Shown here: positions 55,257 to 64,000 of the stretch, piece by piece
How positions within the stretch are numbered: position 1 is the first letter of the stretch
Layout: each line of letters begins with the position of its first letter
NCBI GenBank assembly: GCA_030035585.1
Contig: CM057482.1
Span: 13,875,001-13,939,000, forward strand
From: Dugong dugon
Lineage: Eukaryota > Chordata > Mammalia > Sirenia > Dugongidae
Direction of reading: 5' to 3'
Length of the DNA: 64,000 nucleotides
Program-made: the position numbers and the translations under genes
The notes under the pieces: model-generated
The model's input: only the letters and a program-made list of their open reading frames with translations
What the model was told of the DNA's origin: nothing
Databases searched by the model: none

Positions 55257-55465
55257 CTTGGAGTCTCTGGGTGGTGCAAACTGTTAACATGCTTGGCTGC
55301 TAACTGAAAGGTTGGAGGTTCAAGTCTACTCAGAGACACCTCAGAAGAAAGGCCCAATGATCTACTTTTGAAAAATAAGCCATTAAAAACCATACAGAGC
55401 ACAGTTCTACTCTGACCACATGGGGTTGCCATGAGTTGGAATTGACTTGACAGCAACTGATTAAA
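55257..55465 (+). mobile_element. AfroSINE-type SINE, long subtype
   Basis: TTGGAGTCTCTGGGTGGTGC head, TTGGAATTGACTTGACAGCA end. Confidence 0.92.
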
Positions 55466-55499
55466 ATCCTGACCTTAAATATCTTTCCATTTACTTGGA

Positions 55500-56060
55500 C
55501 TGAGTGTTCTTTCATTCATCCAACACTTTTAAATTGAGCACCCACTCTGTCTGGCCCTGCGCGAGAGCTAGAGATACAGTAGGTGACAAGACATGGGGTC
55601 CCTGGTCTCATCGAGCTCCCAGTCCCGGGGGAAGATGCTCAGCAGTGGTAGGACTCCGTGGTGGGGAAGTAGAGGTAACCTGAGATCACACAGGTAGGCC
55701 CCAGAGCTCCGAGAGAGGGGTGGTAGAGGGGGTCAGGAGAGGCTTTCAGAAGGAAGTGGTGCCTAAGTGGACACCTGAAGACTAAGGGAGGCAGCCAGAG
55801 AGGAGGGAGAGTGCAGAAGGGGGTATACGGGCCACAGAGAGCTGGGTGCACTGGAAAATCTAAGGGCAGCTTAGTCTGGTGGGCAGCTGCGGGGGTGTGC
55901 GGTGCCCAAGCAGGTGGTGCTGCTAGCAGAGAATCCTGAGCCCTCATCCAGGTCTGCTCGGCTCTGGTAAGGAGTCTGGAGTCAGCCTGAGAGCAGTGGG
56001 GAGCCCTGGAGGGTTTTAAGAAGGGGCGTGACTACAGAGCTCTATTTGTGTTTTAGCCTT
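55500..56060 (-). mobile_element. L2
   Basis: TTGAGCACCCACTCTGTCTG, GTCTCATCGAGCTCCCAGTC, GGAGGGTTTTAAGAAGGGGC are antisense L2. Confidence 0.7.
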
Positions 56061-56064
56061 ACTT

Positions 56065-56685
56065 CAGCTTCTGTAGAGAAAGGTCTGGATGGATGAGGGC
56101 AGGACGTAGGAGCAGGAGGTATCGGCAGGGGTCCAGCAGGAGGCTCTGTGGTTCTCTGAGGAGGCCTGAGTTTTCGCAGGGGCCCTCCTGCTGTGCCCTG
56201 ATTCGGGCCCCTTCTCCCCCTCCATGGAGGGCCCCTTTCCCACCCAGTCTGGGCCTCGTTTACCCAGGGCCCCATCCCCAGTCAGCTGCTTCCTTCTCCT
56301 GAACACACACAACAGCTTCAGGGGGTCCAGAATCCAGGGTTGGAATGACCCTTGTGGACTTTGTCCAACCCCTGCTGGACACCTCCCGCATCCCCCTCCC
56401 CCATGCCAGCCCATCTGTTGTCTGTCTGTGGGCAGCTCTGGCAGGGACTCTTGGCCAAATCAGTCCCCCTGTGGCTTATCTCTAGCTTTCCCAGCTCTCC
56501 TGCTTGGGGCCACACAGTGATCAAGTAGCTCATGGCTTTGTGGGGGACATAGACAACGTCACCCATGAATAACCTACCAACTCCCCACTTCCACCTACGC
56601 TCAGCCTCTCAGAATCCAGGTCATGTCTCCAGCCCCGCCTGGCTATGGATGCTGTGAGATTCTGGCTGGAGGTAAACTGGGAGGC
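56065..56685. other. Unassigned sequence
   Basis: GC-rich, no recognised repeat. Overlapping frames on both strands (98 to 116 codons) conflict and are not supported. Confidence 0.4.
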
Positions 56686-56689
56686 ACCG

Positions 56690-56770
56690 AGAGTCAGGGA
56701 AACCAGTGAAATCTTAGTTTTACCACTAATTTGTTGAGTGACCTCTGAGTAAGTCACTTCCCTTCCCCTG
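56690..56770 (+). mobile_element. MIR fragment
   Basis: TTGTTGAGTGACCTCTGAGT, AAGTCACTTCCC. Confidence 0.6.
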
Positions 56771-56816
56771 GTTGGTGTTTTCTCTTCCGCTTGGTTGGGA
56801 TTGAGTTTAGATTACA

Positions 56817-57030
56817 CTAGTCCCTGGGTGGCACAAATGGCTAAGTGCTCAGCTGCTAACAGAAAGGTTGGCGGTTCCAATCCACTCAGAGGCACCTTGA
56901 AAGAAAGGCCTGGCGATCTGCTTCCCAAAAGTCACAGCCACGAAAACCCTATGGAGCAGTTCTACTCTGCACACGTGAGGTCACCATGAGTTGGAACTGA
57001 TTTGATGGCAACTACTTAAATTTTTTTTTA
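56817..57030 (+). mobile_element. AfroSINE-type SINE, long subtype
   Basis: TAGTCCCTGGGTGGCACAAA head, TTGGAACTGATTTGATGGCA end, then an A/T tail. Confidence 0.93.
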
Positions 57031-57034
57031 GTGA

Positions 57035-57190
57035 CCCTCAGCTGTGCGTGCCCATTGGAATTATTGCAGAGCTTTAAAAAACACCTTGCTGGGCCCCCTC
57101 ATGGGGACTGATGTGCTCTGTGGTAGGGCCTGAGGAGAGATTTTGTTTCAAACCATCATTTTCATGTGGGGCAGGATTGCGAACCACTGG
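57035..57190. mobile_element. MER5A-like fragment
   Basis: CATTGGAATTATTGCAGAGC, TTGCTGGGCCCCCTCATGGG, GGATTGCGAACCACTGGC. Confidence 0.55.
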
Positions 57191-57199
57191 CTTTTCTGA

Positions 57200-58045
57200 G
57201 CCCTTCAATCTCTCCCAGCACCAGTAGTCTGCAATCCCGTGCCAGACCAATACCATGCAGAGAGCAGGAAAATTCTCCACGCCGAGGAGTCAGCCTAATT
57301 AGAAGTGATAGTCCAGCAGCACCACTACAAGTATCTGAGACCGTAGAAAGGCCAGCAACTCCAAGTCCTGGCTTCTTAAATGTGCCTGGTGGCCACTCCA
57401 GAGCCCAGGGTCAAATGCTCAGAGGTCCCCCAAATGGCTCTCAAAGCAGTCTTAGGGCAGTACCTGGAGACAAAGCATCTTCTGAATTCTGCAGCTTAAA
57501 AACAGCCCCACAGACCCTACATGGAGCCTTACAACTGCTCCATGACCACCATCTGCCCTCCAGCACTTTGCATGAGCCCTCTGGCTCCCAGGTTCCTTGA
57601 GGGAAGAGACTGTGCCTTATTTAACTTGGATTTCCCAGTATCTGGTGGTGCCTAGCTTAGTGGGTGCTCAATCCATGTGGGCCAAATGGACAAACCACTC
57701 AGTGTCTTCATCTGTAAAGTGGGATCATGGTACCTTCCTTGCCAAATTACAAGCCAGCTTCACAGGTGTGTGTCCTGTGCAGTCGCTCGGGGCCCCACAC
57801 GCAGACGGGCCTCACACTTGGATGAATGCCCTGTTGTTGCCACATTGAAATTCCCAGCAGTTTTTGAACAAGGGGCCCCATGTTCTCATTCTGCACTGGG
57901 CCCTGCAGGTTATAAAGCCAGTCCAGCATGTGAGGTGAGTCGTGTGAATAAACTCAGAGAAGAGCTGTGTCTAAAAAAATTTATAGGACTTTATGACCAC
58001 CACCAATCACTGAACAAGAGGGGCTCCCTTGCCTTGTGCTCGGGG
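57200..58045. other. Mostly unassigned; L2 and MIR traces
   Basis: TGGTGCCTAGCTTAGTGGGT and GTGTCTTCATCTGTAAAGTG near 57650-57725 look like an L2 end and a MIR. The 144-codon frame at 57166-57600 has no recognised domain. Confidence 0.4.
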
Positions 58046-58051
58046 GGGCGT

Positions 58052-58176
58052 GGCTGACTTTTTGGAAGTAGATCACCAGGCCTTTCTTCTGAGGCATATC
58101 TGGAGTGAACTTAAACTGCCAACCTTTTGGGCAGCAGTGGAGCACACTTACTGTTTGCACCACCCAGGGACTCCCC
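58052..58176 (-). mobile_element. AfroSINE-type SINE, head half only
   Basis: TGACTTTTTGGAAGTAGATC to GTTTGCACCACCCAGGGACT; the 3' half is missing. Confidence 0.85.
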
Positions 58177-58214
58177 TTACGCCTTAAGTTTCCCTGATAG
58201 GTGTAGCCAGTTAG

Positions 58215-58325
58215 GCTCCAGACTTCGCCCGTGTCCAGAAGACCTGGCCCTGCATCCTCATGTGATCTTGGGTAAATCATTCAACCTTTAGAAGCCTCAG
58301 TTTCCCGATTCATCTAATGGACACA
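58215..58325 (+). mobile_element. MIR
   Basis: TCATGTGATCTTGGGTAAAT, AGCCTCAGTTTCCCGATTCA. Confidence 0.7.
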
Positions 58326-58752
58326 CTAGTATTGTCAGGGCCTCTGGCCTCACCTGGCCTATCCTGACAGATGGAATGAACATGTGGGAGGATTCTCTAC
58401 AGACTGTCAAGAGCTGCACCCACTCGCCTATTTCACGATTTTCCCTAGTCCGTGGCCTTCCAGGGGCGCAGTCTTCCTAATCTGCAGGAAAGAAATGTGC
58501 CCTGGAAATCCGCAGGGTCAGGATTTCTGGTAGCCTGGCCCAGCTGGGTGATGCGCTGGGGGAAGGAAAGCGCCCGCTGCAGAGGCAGGAACACCTTCCC
58601 TGTGTCATCTTGTTTGGAATTCTGCCGCGTGTTGCTATAGCAACTTGCCTAACTCACCCCATATGCCACGTGGAAAAACCTCTGCCTGCTTTTTTCTTTT
58701 TTTTTTTTTTAATTTCTTTTAAAATATTTCATTGTGATTTTTGGGAAAACAT

Positions 58753-59166
58753 GTTACGGATTGCATTGCATCCCCCAAAAATATGTGTTGTAAACCCTAA
58801 CCTCTATGCCTGTAGTTATAATCCCATTTGTGAATGGGTTGTCTTTGTTATGTTAATGAGACGGGATTAGTGTAGGGTGTGTTTTGAGTCAATCTCTTTT
58901 GAGATATAAAAGACATTAAACAAGCAAGGGAAAAAAAGCATAAGATGGGGTAAGACAGATGCCAGGACACATGGAGATCTCCAAGGAACTAGGAAGAAAG
59001 AGCTGAAGAGACAAGGACCTTCCTCCAGAGCCAACAGAGAGAGTAAACCTTCCCCTAGAGCTGAGGCTCTGAATTCTGACTTCTAGCCTCCTAAGCTGTG
59101 AGAAAATAAATTTCTGTTTGTTAAAGCCATCCACTTGTGGTATTTCTGTTATAGCAGCTCTAGATA
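58753..59166 (+). mobile_element. MaLR-like LTR
   Basis: TGTTACGGATTGCATTGCAT start, TTTTGAGATATAAAAGACAT, TTCTAGCCTCCTAAGCTGTG, TATAGCAGCTCTAGATAACT end. Same group as 14168 and 44734. Confidence 0.82.
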
Positions 59167-59227
59167 ACTGACCGAATTCGGTACTGGAATAGTGGGGTGT
59201 TGCTCTAACAGATACCTAAAATGTGGA

Positions 59228-59351
59228 AGGCTGTAATCTTTACAGGAGAAGATTGCCAGGTCTTTTCTCCTGAGGAGCTGCTGATGGGTTAGAACTAATG
59301 ACTTTTTGGTTAGCAGCCGAGTGCTTAACCATTGCACCACTAGAGCTCCTT
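59228..59351 (-). mobile_element. AfroSINE-type SINE, head half only
   Basis: GCTGTAATCTTTACAGGAGA to CATTGCACCACTAGAGCTCC. Confidence 0.88.
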
Positions 59352-60129
59352 AATCAGACCTTGTTCTCCGCTACAGGCAGGGTCCACGTGGCATACATGC
59401 TTGGGCCCCTGACCCCAGCTCCTTGGCAAGCAGATGCGATTCCAACATCGATTGATGTGTTTAACGAATCCCACGTTTTATGAACTCAAACTGACCAGAC
59501 ATAACTCAGGGGTGGTTTTCTGCATTTAAAGGGAGCTCTGAGTCACACTTCCTGACTTCGGAGGTCCTTTAATGTCCCCTCTCCCTGCACACAGCCCCTG
59601 CTTGAGTAACAACATCAACAGCCAAACCCTGTGTTAAGAGGGCTTCTTGCAGTGCCTCAACTTCACAAACTCAAAAGGTCTATCTCCATCCCACAGATGA
59701 GGAAACCTGTTGGTGAGGTTGCATAATCTACCCGAGGTTGCACAGAGACTGGGCAGCGGAGCCAGACTTGGAACCCAGGCCGGCTTCCAAAGGCTTTGCT
59801 CTTACTTTCTGAGGTCTGGAGTGTCCCTAGCCCCTGAGGCGGCCACTCCCCCTCGGGCTTTGGTGGGCCCCCCTTCAGGCCCAGTAGGTGGTCACACAGG
59901 AGTATATCCCCTGTAGCTGTGGTTGGGTCTCCTAGAGATTTGAGGACAGTTCCTGGAGTTGTCTCTCCTCCTGCACCCAGAGTGGGCTCGGCCTCCCCTG
60001 CTGCTGGTTTCTAGATGTATCCTGGCCTGGTCGCTGCTCCTACTCACAAAGGAACCCCTCTACTTCAACTTAATGCTTAAGCACACGACGTAAACTATGG
60101 CTCTAAGATTTAAACTGAACCCCACCAGC
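59352..60129. other. Unassigned sequence before the CpG island, with a MIR trace
   Basis: CATCCCACAGATGAGGAAAC and TACCCGAGGTTGCACAGAGA (59680-59760) are an antisense MIR; the rest is unassigned. Confidence 0.5.
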
Positions 60130-60639
60130 CGGGGGCCTTTTCAGCTGTGAGGCCTCCCAGAAGCGCTGCGATGAAAGGAAGCCCGACTTGTTGCCGGTGA
60201 TATCCAGGTCTGAGCGCCGGGTGAGGGGCTCCTGTGGGTCCCTGCCGGGACTTATCCCGCCGCAGCCGCCTCTGATCCCTACTACCGGCCTTAGTCCCCG
60301 CCTGAGGCTCCCACAGAAGGAGAGGCGAGGCCGGGCGCCCTCCCCCGGCAGTCCCCGAGCGGGAGCTGGTTCCCTCTGGAGCACACGGCCGGGCCAAATA
60401 GGGGCCAGGAAAGCTTGCGCCGTCTGCAGAACAGCGCCGCTGGCGGCAGCCCCCACGAGGCGGATGAGGCCGGGGCCGCCCGGGGCCGGGAGGCCAGGCC
60501 GGGATGCCCCAGTGCGGGGAGCCCGGGGCTGGTCTTTCGCTCCCGGCCGCGCGCCCCGCCAGCTCGAGGTTCCCGCCGCGCCTGGACCCCTGGAGTGCAC
60601 TAGGCGAAGGCGGCGGCTTCCCTCAGATTACTGAATAAT

Positions 60640-60647
60640 TTACATAA
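60640..60647. promoter_or_regulatory. D-box-like motif in an AT-rich pocket of the CpG island
   Basis: TTACATAA (reverse TTATGTAA) matches the PAR-bZIP/NFIL3 D-box consensus. It sits in a short AT-rich run (60630-60650) inside otherwise GC-rich sequence, about 0.8 kb into intron 1. Confidence 0.3.
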
Positions 60648-60765
60648 TTCCGAGTGCGGATTGGGGGGCGATGCCCCGTCCTTATCCCGGGTGTCAGGTA
60701 ACGTTGCCGGGGCCCTGGACTACTGGGCTGCGCTCCGCCTCCTTTAGCCGGGCCGGCAAGTGTTC

Positions 60766-60854
60766 CTCCGGGCTCTAAGTCACCCCGCGCCCTTCCCTCG
60801 TTTGCGGAACTTGGCCGAGCCACATCCCCAAGAGCAGCCCAGGTTCGACCCACA
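60766..60854. repeat. Copy 1 of a diverged direct duplication in the CpG island
   Basis: This stretch (CTCCGG, CTCTAAGTCACCCCGCGCCC, TTTGCGGAACTTGGCCGAGC, then CACATCCCCAAGAGCAGCC) recurs at 61192-61297, offset 426 bases. It lacks the 29 bases present inside copy 2. Confidence 0.9.
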
Positions 60855-61191
60855 GCCAAGAGTCCGACCGCTCGGGGCTGCGCCCGGTCCCCGGGCCGAG
60901 GGACTCTGGGTAGCCTCCGGCTCCCGGGGCCTCCGCGCTCGGCTCTCCGAACTCGGGGACGGCCACCGCACTAGGCAGGAGGGCAGCCGAGGTGGCGCTC
61001 GCTTCGTGCGTCCAGTTCCTTTCCTCAGCCTGGGCCGCGCACCCTCCACGCTCTGGGGACACCCGAGTGCCCCCGGCGGCGGGCGGGGAAAGCCGGCGTG
61101 GCCCTGGGAGGTCCGCGGGGCGCCCAGTAGGGCCACCAGCTCTTGGCTCTTTTCAATTCGAGCCTTCTCGACTTCTCCGAAACACACCAAA

Positions 61192-61297
61192 CTCCGGCCT
61201 CTAAGTCACCCCGCGCCCTTCCGTCGTTTGCGGAACTTGGCCGAGCCGCTAGACGCAGGCAGTTCTCGGGGGACCCACATCCCCAAGAGCAGCCGAG
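61192..61297. repeat. Copy 2 of the diverged direct duplication in the CpG island
   Basis: This is the same sequence as 60766-60854 with few substitutions and an extra 29 bases between the GGCCGAGC and CACATCCCC blocks. It lies 110-215 bases past the exon 1 donor. The shared part is not a transposon I recognise. Confidence 0.9.
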
Positions 61298-61406
61298 GTT
61301 GGACCCAGGGAGGCGCGCCGCGTCCCGCTCCTGGCAGCTGGATCCGAGCACCCGGCGGGCCAGGGAGGGACTCCAACAGACAAGGGGAGGTGAGGGGGGC
61401 ACGTAC

Positions 61407-61458
61407 CTGGCCACAGGCTAAGCGCCCAGGCCACCATGAGGCCCCTGGGCAGGTCCAT
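61407..61458 (-). CDS. ITGA11: ITGA11 exon 1, coding part: start codon and signal peptide
   Basis: Integrin alpha-11 pairs with integrin beta-1 at the surface of fibroblasts and mesenchymal cells as a receptor for fibrillar collagen. The minus-strand reading gives MDLPRGLMVAWALSLWP plus the first base of a glycine codon, then a GTACGT donor at 61406-61401. This matches the human ITGA11 N-terminus as I remember it, apart from Met for Val at residue 8. Residues 1-17 show a basic n-region (Arg5) and a hydrophobic core (LMVAWALSLW), as a signal peptide should. The ATG sits in a good context (GGACCATGG). A second in-frame ATG at codon 8 is less likely because starting there would remove Arg5. The exon leaves phase 1, which fits exon 2 exactly. 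It lies in a CpG island, as expected for a first exon. Identification is by recall of the family, not by a search; confidence is high because exon 2 agrees. Confidence 0.95.
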
Positions 61459-61599
61459 GGTCCGCGGCGCGGCGGCTGGTGCCCAGTGCGCAGCGGCGCC
61501 GAGGGGCGGCGAGCCAGAGCGGCAGCCTCGTCGGCGCGGCGCCTGGAGCCAGCACTGCGCGCGGTGCGCCGGGCTCCCTGACAGCCGCGTCTCATTCAG

Positions 61600-61607
61600 A
61601 GGAAGTG
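61600..61607 (+). promoter_or_regulatory. ETS-type site upstream of ITGA11 exon 1
   Basis: AGGAAGTG, a good ETS core, lies about 145 bases upstream of the ITGA11 start codon inside the CpG island, beside GC-rich, Sp1-like sequence. ETS and Sp1 control fits what is reported for the human ITGA11 promoter, but the motif is short and its use here is inferred. Confidence 0.35.
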
Positions 61608-61720
61608 GGAGGGCTCGAGCGGCGGGGAGGGGCGCCTGGACATCCGAGCGGCTGGGGCTCGGATCTCGGCCCCTCTGCCACCTGGCCAGGCAGCGTGCTG
61701 CGCCGTCTCGATGCCACCTC

Positions 61721-62086
61721 CAGACCTCTCCTTCTCCCCCACCACCTCTTCCTTAGGAGAAAACTCCTGGGAGCCACCTCAACCGTGTAGCACCTCTCTC
61801 CCCTCCACCACCACCCAATTCAGAGCCTGTTTAGGAAAAGTGATTTATAGTCCCATTTTACAGAGAAAAGTTTCACACAGCTGGCAAGGGTTTTGAAGGT
61901 GACCCAGGGGCATTGGCCGTTGCTCAGGCTTCCCTTGGGTAAGGGGAGTGAACGTCCCTTAAAAGTCCATTTTGAGACATCCTCTACCTCCCTGAACCCT
62001 GGGATTTGGAATGTAAAGACCTCAGTGCTTCTTCAGACCCTGGAATAAATGCAGGTTCCTCCTCCCGCCCGCCCCCGCTACCACCA

Positions 62087-62087
<1 letters not shown>
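61721..62087. other. ITGA11 upstream flank
   Basis: It holds a MIR-like trace (TCCCATTTTACAGAGAAAAG, 61850) and otherwise nothing recognised. Confidence 0.4.

Positions 62088-62162
<75 letters not shown>
62088..62162. repeat. (CA)n microsatellite, about 37 units
   Basis: A 75-base uninterrupted CA run, 630 bases upstream of the ITGA11 start codon. It explains the His/Thr and Val/Cys repeat frames seen there. Confidence 0.98.
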
Positions 62163-62164
<2 letters not shown>

Positions 62165-62404
62165 CACAGAGGCATTTGGAAGGACCACGTGCCCACTTTT
62201 ACCATAAAAGTAAAGCTCTTCTTTGGAACCCAGCCGCCTTCTTTCCCAGCCCTTCTAACTACTGCAATGAAGGTCAGTGCACATTTATCATGCAAGTTTT
62301 AAATCAGGCTGTGGACCACAACCCCTGGGTGTGGAGGCTGGCCTCCCCAGCAGGGGATACAGCCAGGCAGAGGGCAGATGACAGTGTGTGGTGAGAGGTG
62401 GCAT

Positions 62405-62700
62405 CCAGACACCTCTTCATTTCCTCAGGAAGCCTTCCCTGACCCTCTCTCCCTGCCACCACCAGGTCAGGCCCCCAGGTACAAGTTCGTGTTCTCTCTG
62501 TCCTTCTGTTTAGTAACTTTTCCTTATTGTACTTTGTAGAGAAACTGGACAGCAATTGGTGTGATCATTTGATTAACTTTTCTCTCTCTGTCTAGACTGA
62601 AAGCATCATTAGGGTAGAGGTGTCTGCTTGGTTTATCACTGAGTACTCAACCCCCAGCACCCAGGAACATAGTAGGTGGGTGGATGGATGGATGAATCAA
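62405..62700 (+). mobile_element. L2 3' end
   Basis: TTTCCTCAGGAAGCCTTCCC, AGACTGAAAGCATCATTAGG, CAGCACCCAGGAACATAGTA and GGATGAATC. Confidence 0.75.
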
Positions 62701-63043
62701 AAGAGGTGGTATGTGGGTACACAAGGTGGAGTTTTGTGCCTGAGAGGAATTTGAAGGGATTCTAAGAGGAAGGAGGTGACATTTGGGCTGGATACTAGAG
62801 GATGAGTTGGGTTTTGAGAAGGTCCAGGTAGAGTAGTTGGCATTGTTTCTGCCTCCCCAACAGCCATTCCTCTCTCTTGGAAGCTACCCTGGTTTTTACT
62901 TGGGCATTGTCACCTCTCCCATTCAGCCCACAGACTTCAGAGGAAGCTGATTCCATCCCTGGGATGTGTGTGTGTGTCGGGAGACGTGTGGCTCAGGCTG
63001 AACGTACCAATGTATTACTATCCCCTGGCCATAGTTTAAGGAA

Positions 63044-63240
63044 TCCTACTGGCGCGGTGGTTAAAGTGGTCTGCTGCTAACCTAAAGCTCCGTTTGAATC
63101 CAACAGCCACTCCGCAGGAGAAAGATGTGGCAGTCTGCTTCTGTAAAGATTTACAGCCTTGGAAACCCTATGGGGGCAGTTCTACTCTGTTCTCTAGGGT
63201 CGCTATGAGTTGGAATCGACTTGATGGCAGTGGGTTGGGG
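63044..63240 (+). mobile_element. AfroSINE-type SINE with perfect 17-bp target duplication
   Basis: TCCTACTGGCGCGGTGGTTA head, GAGAAAGATGTGGCAGTCTG body, TTGGAATCGACTTGATGGCA end. GGCCATAGTTTAAGGAA is repeated exactly at 63027-63043 and 63241-63257. Confidence 0.97.
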
Positions 63241-63245
63241 GGCCA

Positions 63246-63690
63246 TAGTTTAAGGAAGGGTGGTTGTGACAAAGGAAGATTTTCTGGGAAACGAGCTTTC
63301 TTGCTCTTTTAGGAGAGCTCGCAGAACTACTGAACTAAGTAACTAACTCACTCCACCCCCACCTGCACTCCTCCCAGGCTGGGACAAGGAAAACCAAGGC
63401 CCAGAAGTTGACAGGGAGTCGGGATAGGAAATGGGCATCTGTCCTTGGGATGAAGTGGACCCTGAGATGACAGGATGGAGGCACCAGATCCAGGGTGGTC
63501 TTGCTGAGCGCCTGAGTTCAACTACCCCCTTAAGTCCGTTTCCCTCAGGATGTTTCAGTTTTGTGACCAATGAGCTCCTTTACTGTTTAAGCCCATTTGA
63601 GTCAGGATGCATTGACCCTGGAGCATCCGACCTGACAGCTAACTAATAGGCTGCAACCCACTTCCTCGCCTCCCACAAACCCATGCTCTC
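63246..63690. other. Unassigned sequence
   Basis: No recognised repeat or exon. Confidence 0.35.
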
Positions 63691-63695
63691 CCTAG

Positions 63696-63790
63696 AGCTT
63701 CTCAAACGCCAGGTGCATCAGAATTACCTGGAGCCCTTGTGAAGAATGCAAGTTCCCCGGAAGATCAGACAGCACCACTGGGGCACCCTC
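63696..63790. mobile_element. MER5A-like fragment
   Basis: GAGCTTCTCAAACGCCAGGT, GCATCAGAATTACCTGGAGC. Confidence 0.6.
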
Positions 63791-63924
63791 GGCACTTCTG
63801 ACCTGGGGTGGTCTGAAGATGGCACTCTGGAGACACTGTTCGCTAAAGGCACTCGCTGTGTTCCTTGCGTTGCTACTGTCTTCGAGGAACAATTCTACTA
63901 TTCATTAATTTCTGTGGTGCTCAC

Positions 63925-64000
63925 CCAGAGGCACCTTGGAAGAAAGACCTGGCAATCTGCTTCTGAAAGGTCACAGCATTGAAAGCACTATGGAGCAGTT
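63925..64000 (+). mobile_element. AfroSINE-type SINE, runs off the window
   Basis: CAGAGGCACCTTGGAAGAAA, CTGAAAGGTCACAGCATTGA, TATGGAGCAGTT at the window edge; the head is missing. Confidence 0.88.

Larger units (their letters stand above)
30034..61406 (-). other. ITGA11: ITGA11 intron 1 (31,373 bp)
   Basis: This interval runs from the exon 1 donor (GTACGT) to the exon 2 acceptor (CCCCAG), phase 1. It is packed with SINEs, L2, MIR, RTE and LTR pieces on both strands. No further exon, nested gene or structured RNA was recognised. Its first 1.3 kb is still CpG island. Confidence 0.9.
60130..61720 (-). promoter_or_regulatory. ITGA11: CpG island over the ITGA11 promoter, exon 1 and start of intron 1
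   Basis: About 1.6 kb is strongly GC-rich with dense CpG, in sharp contrast to both sides. It holds no interspersed repeat that I recognise. It contains exon 1 (61407-61458) and the presumed 5' UTR and core promoter above 61458. I see no TATA box near the start codon. GC-box-like strings occur at about 61500-61510 and 61620-61636. Many long open frames here (up to 273 codons) are GC-composition artefacts. Boundaries are estimated by eye. Confidence 0.85.

Noticed and set aside
60760-61581. 273-codon plus-strand frame and several minus-strand frames of 129-165 codons in the CpG island
   Set aside because: Very high GC removes stop codons in all frames. The frames overlap each other on both strands, and one spans both copies of the local duplication. 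The real coding signal here is exon 1 on the minus strand.
62088-62162. Regularly spaced repeats as a CRISPR-like array
   Set aside because: A plain dinucleotide microsatellite in mammalian DNA with no spacers.
62006-62302. His/Thr-repeat and Val/Cys-repeat frames
   Set aside because: Direct translation of the (CA)n microsatellite.

Overview
The window is mammalian nuclear DNA, almost certainly from a paenungulate afrotherian and most likely an elephant. The evidence is about 44 copies or fragments of a tRNA-derived SINE of the AfroSINE type (near-consensus copies at 11696 and 34270), several RTE-clade LINE copies with a matching 3' end, and a MaLR-like LTR group in several states of decay. 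These lie on a background of old mammalian L2, MIR, L1M and MER5-like repeats. The species call is inference from repeat families as I remember them; manatee or hyrax cannot be excluded by eye.

The only gene I can support is ITGA11, integrin alpha-11, on the minus strand. Exon 1 codes at 61407-61458 and encodes the start codon and most of the signal peptide. Exon 2 lies at 29922-30033 and encodes the mature N-terminus and the first strands of the beta-propeller. The two splice in phase (CCA G|GG TTC) with canonical sites. Intron 1 (30034-61406) is therefore 31.4 kb, and everything below 29922 is intron 2. I did not find exon 3, so intron 2 appears to exceed 29.9 kb. A CpG island (about 60130-61720) covers the promoter, exon 1 and the first 1.3 kb of intron 1. 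The last 2.3 kb (61720-64000) is upstream flank with a long (CA)n tract.

Layout: 1-29921, intron 2, with L1, L2, RTE and SINE insertions and a decayed L1 relic across about 23400-28615 that carries nested SINEs and an LTR. 29922-30033, exon 2, followed by a degenerate minisatellite. 30640-60130, intron 1, with a stack of three retro-insertions in one MIR (33520-34456), a non-autonomous RTE split by an LTR (44280-45230), a candidate hAT-like element with 14-bp inverted ends (51230-51708) and a LINE 3' end with a perfect 18-bp target duplication (53931-54915). 60130-61720, CpG island and exon 1.

Integrin alpha-11 pairs with beta-1 as a fibroblast collagen receptor. No other coding gene, tRNA gene, rRNA gene or CRISPR array was seen, and the longest open frame (302 codons, 47501-48409) looks accidental. 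I found no new gene system. The interesting signals are structural: the promoter-island duplication, the minisatellite beside exon 2, the LINE/SINE shared 3' hairpin, and the insertion stacks.
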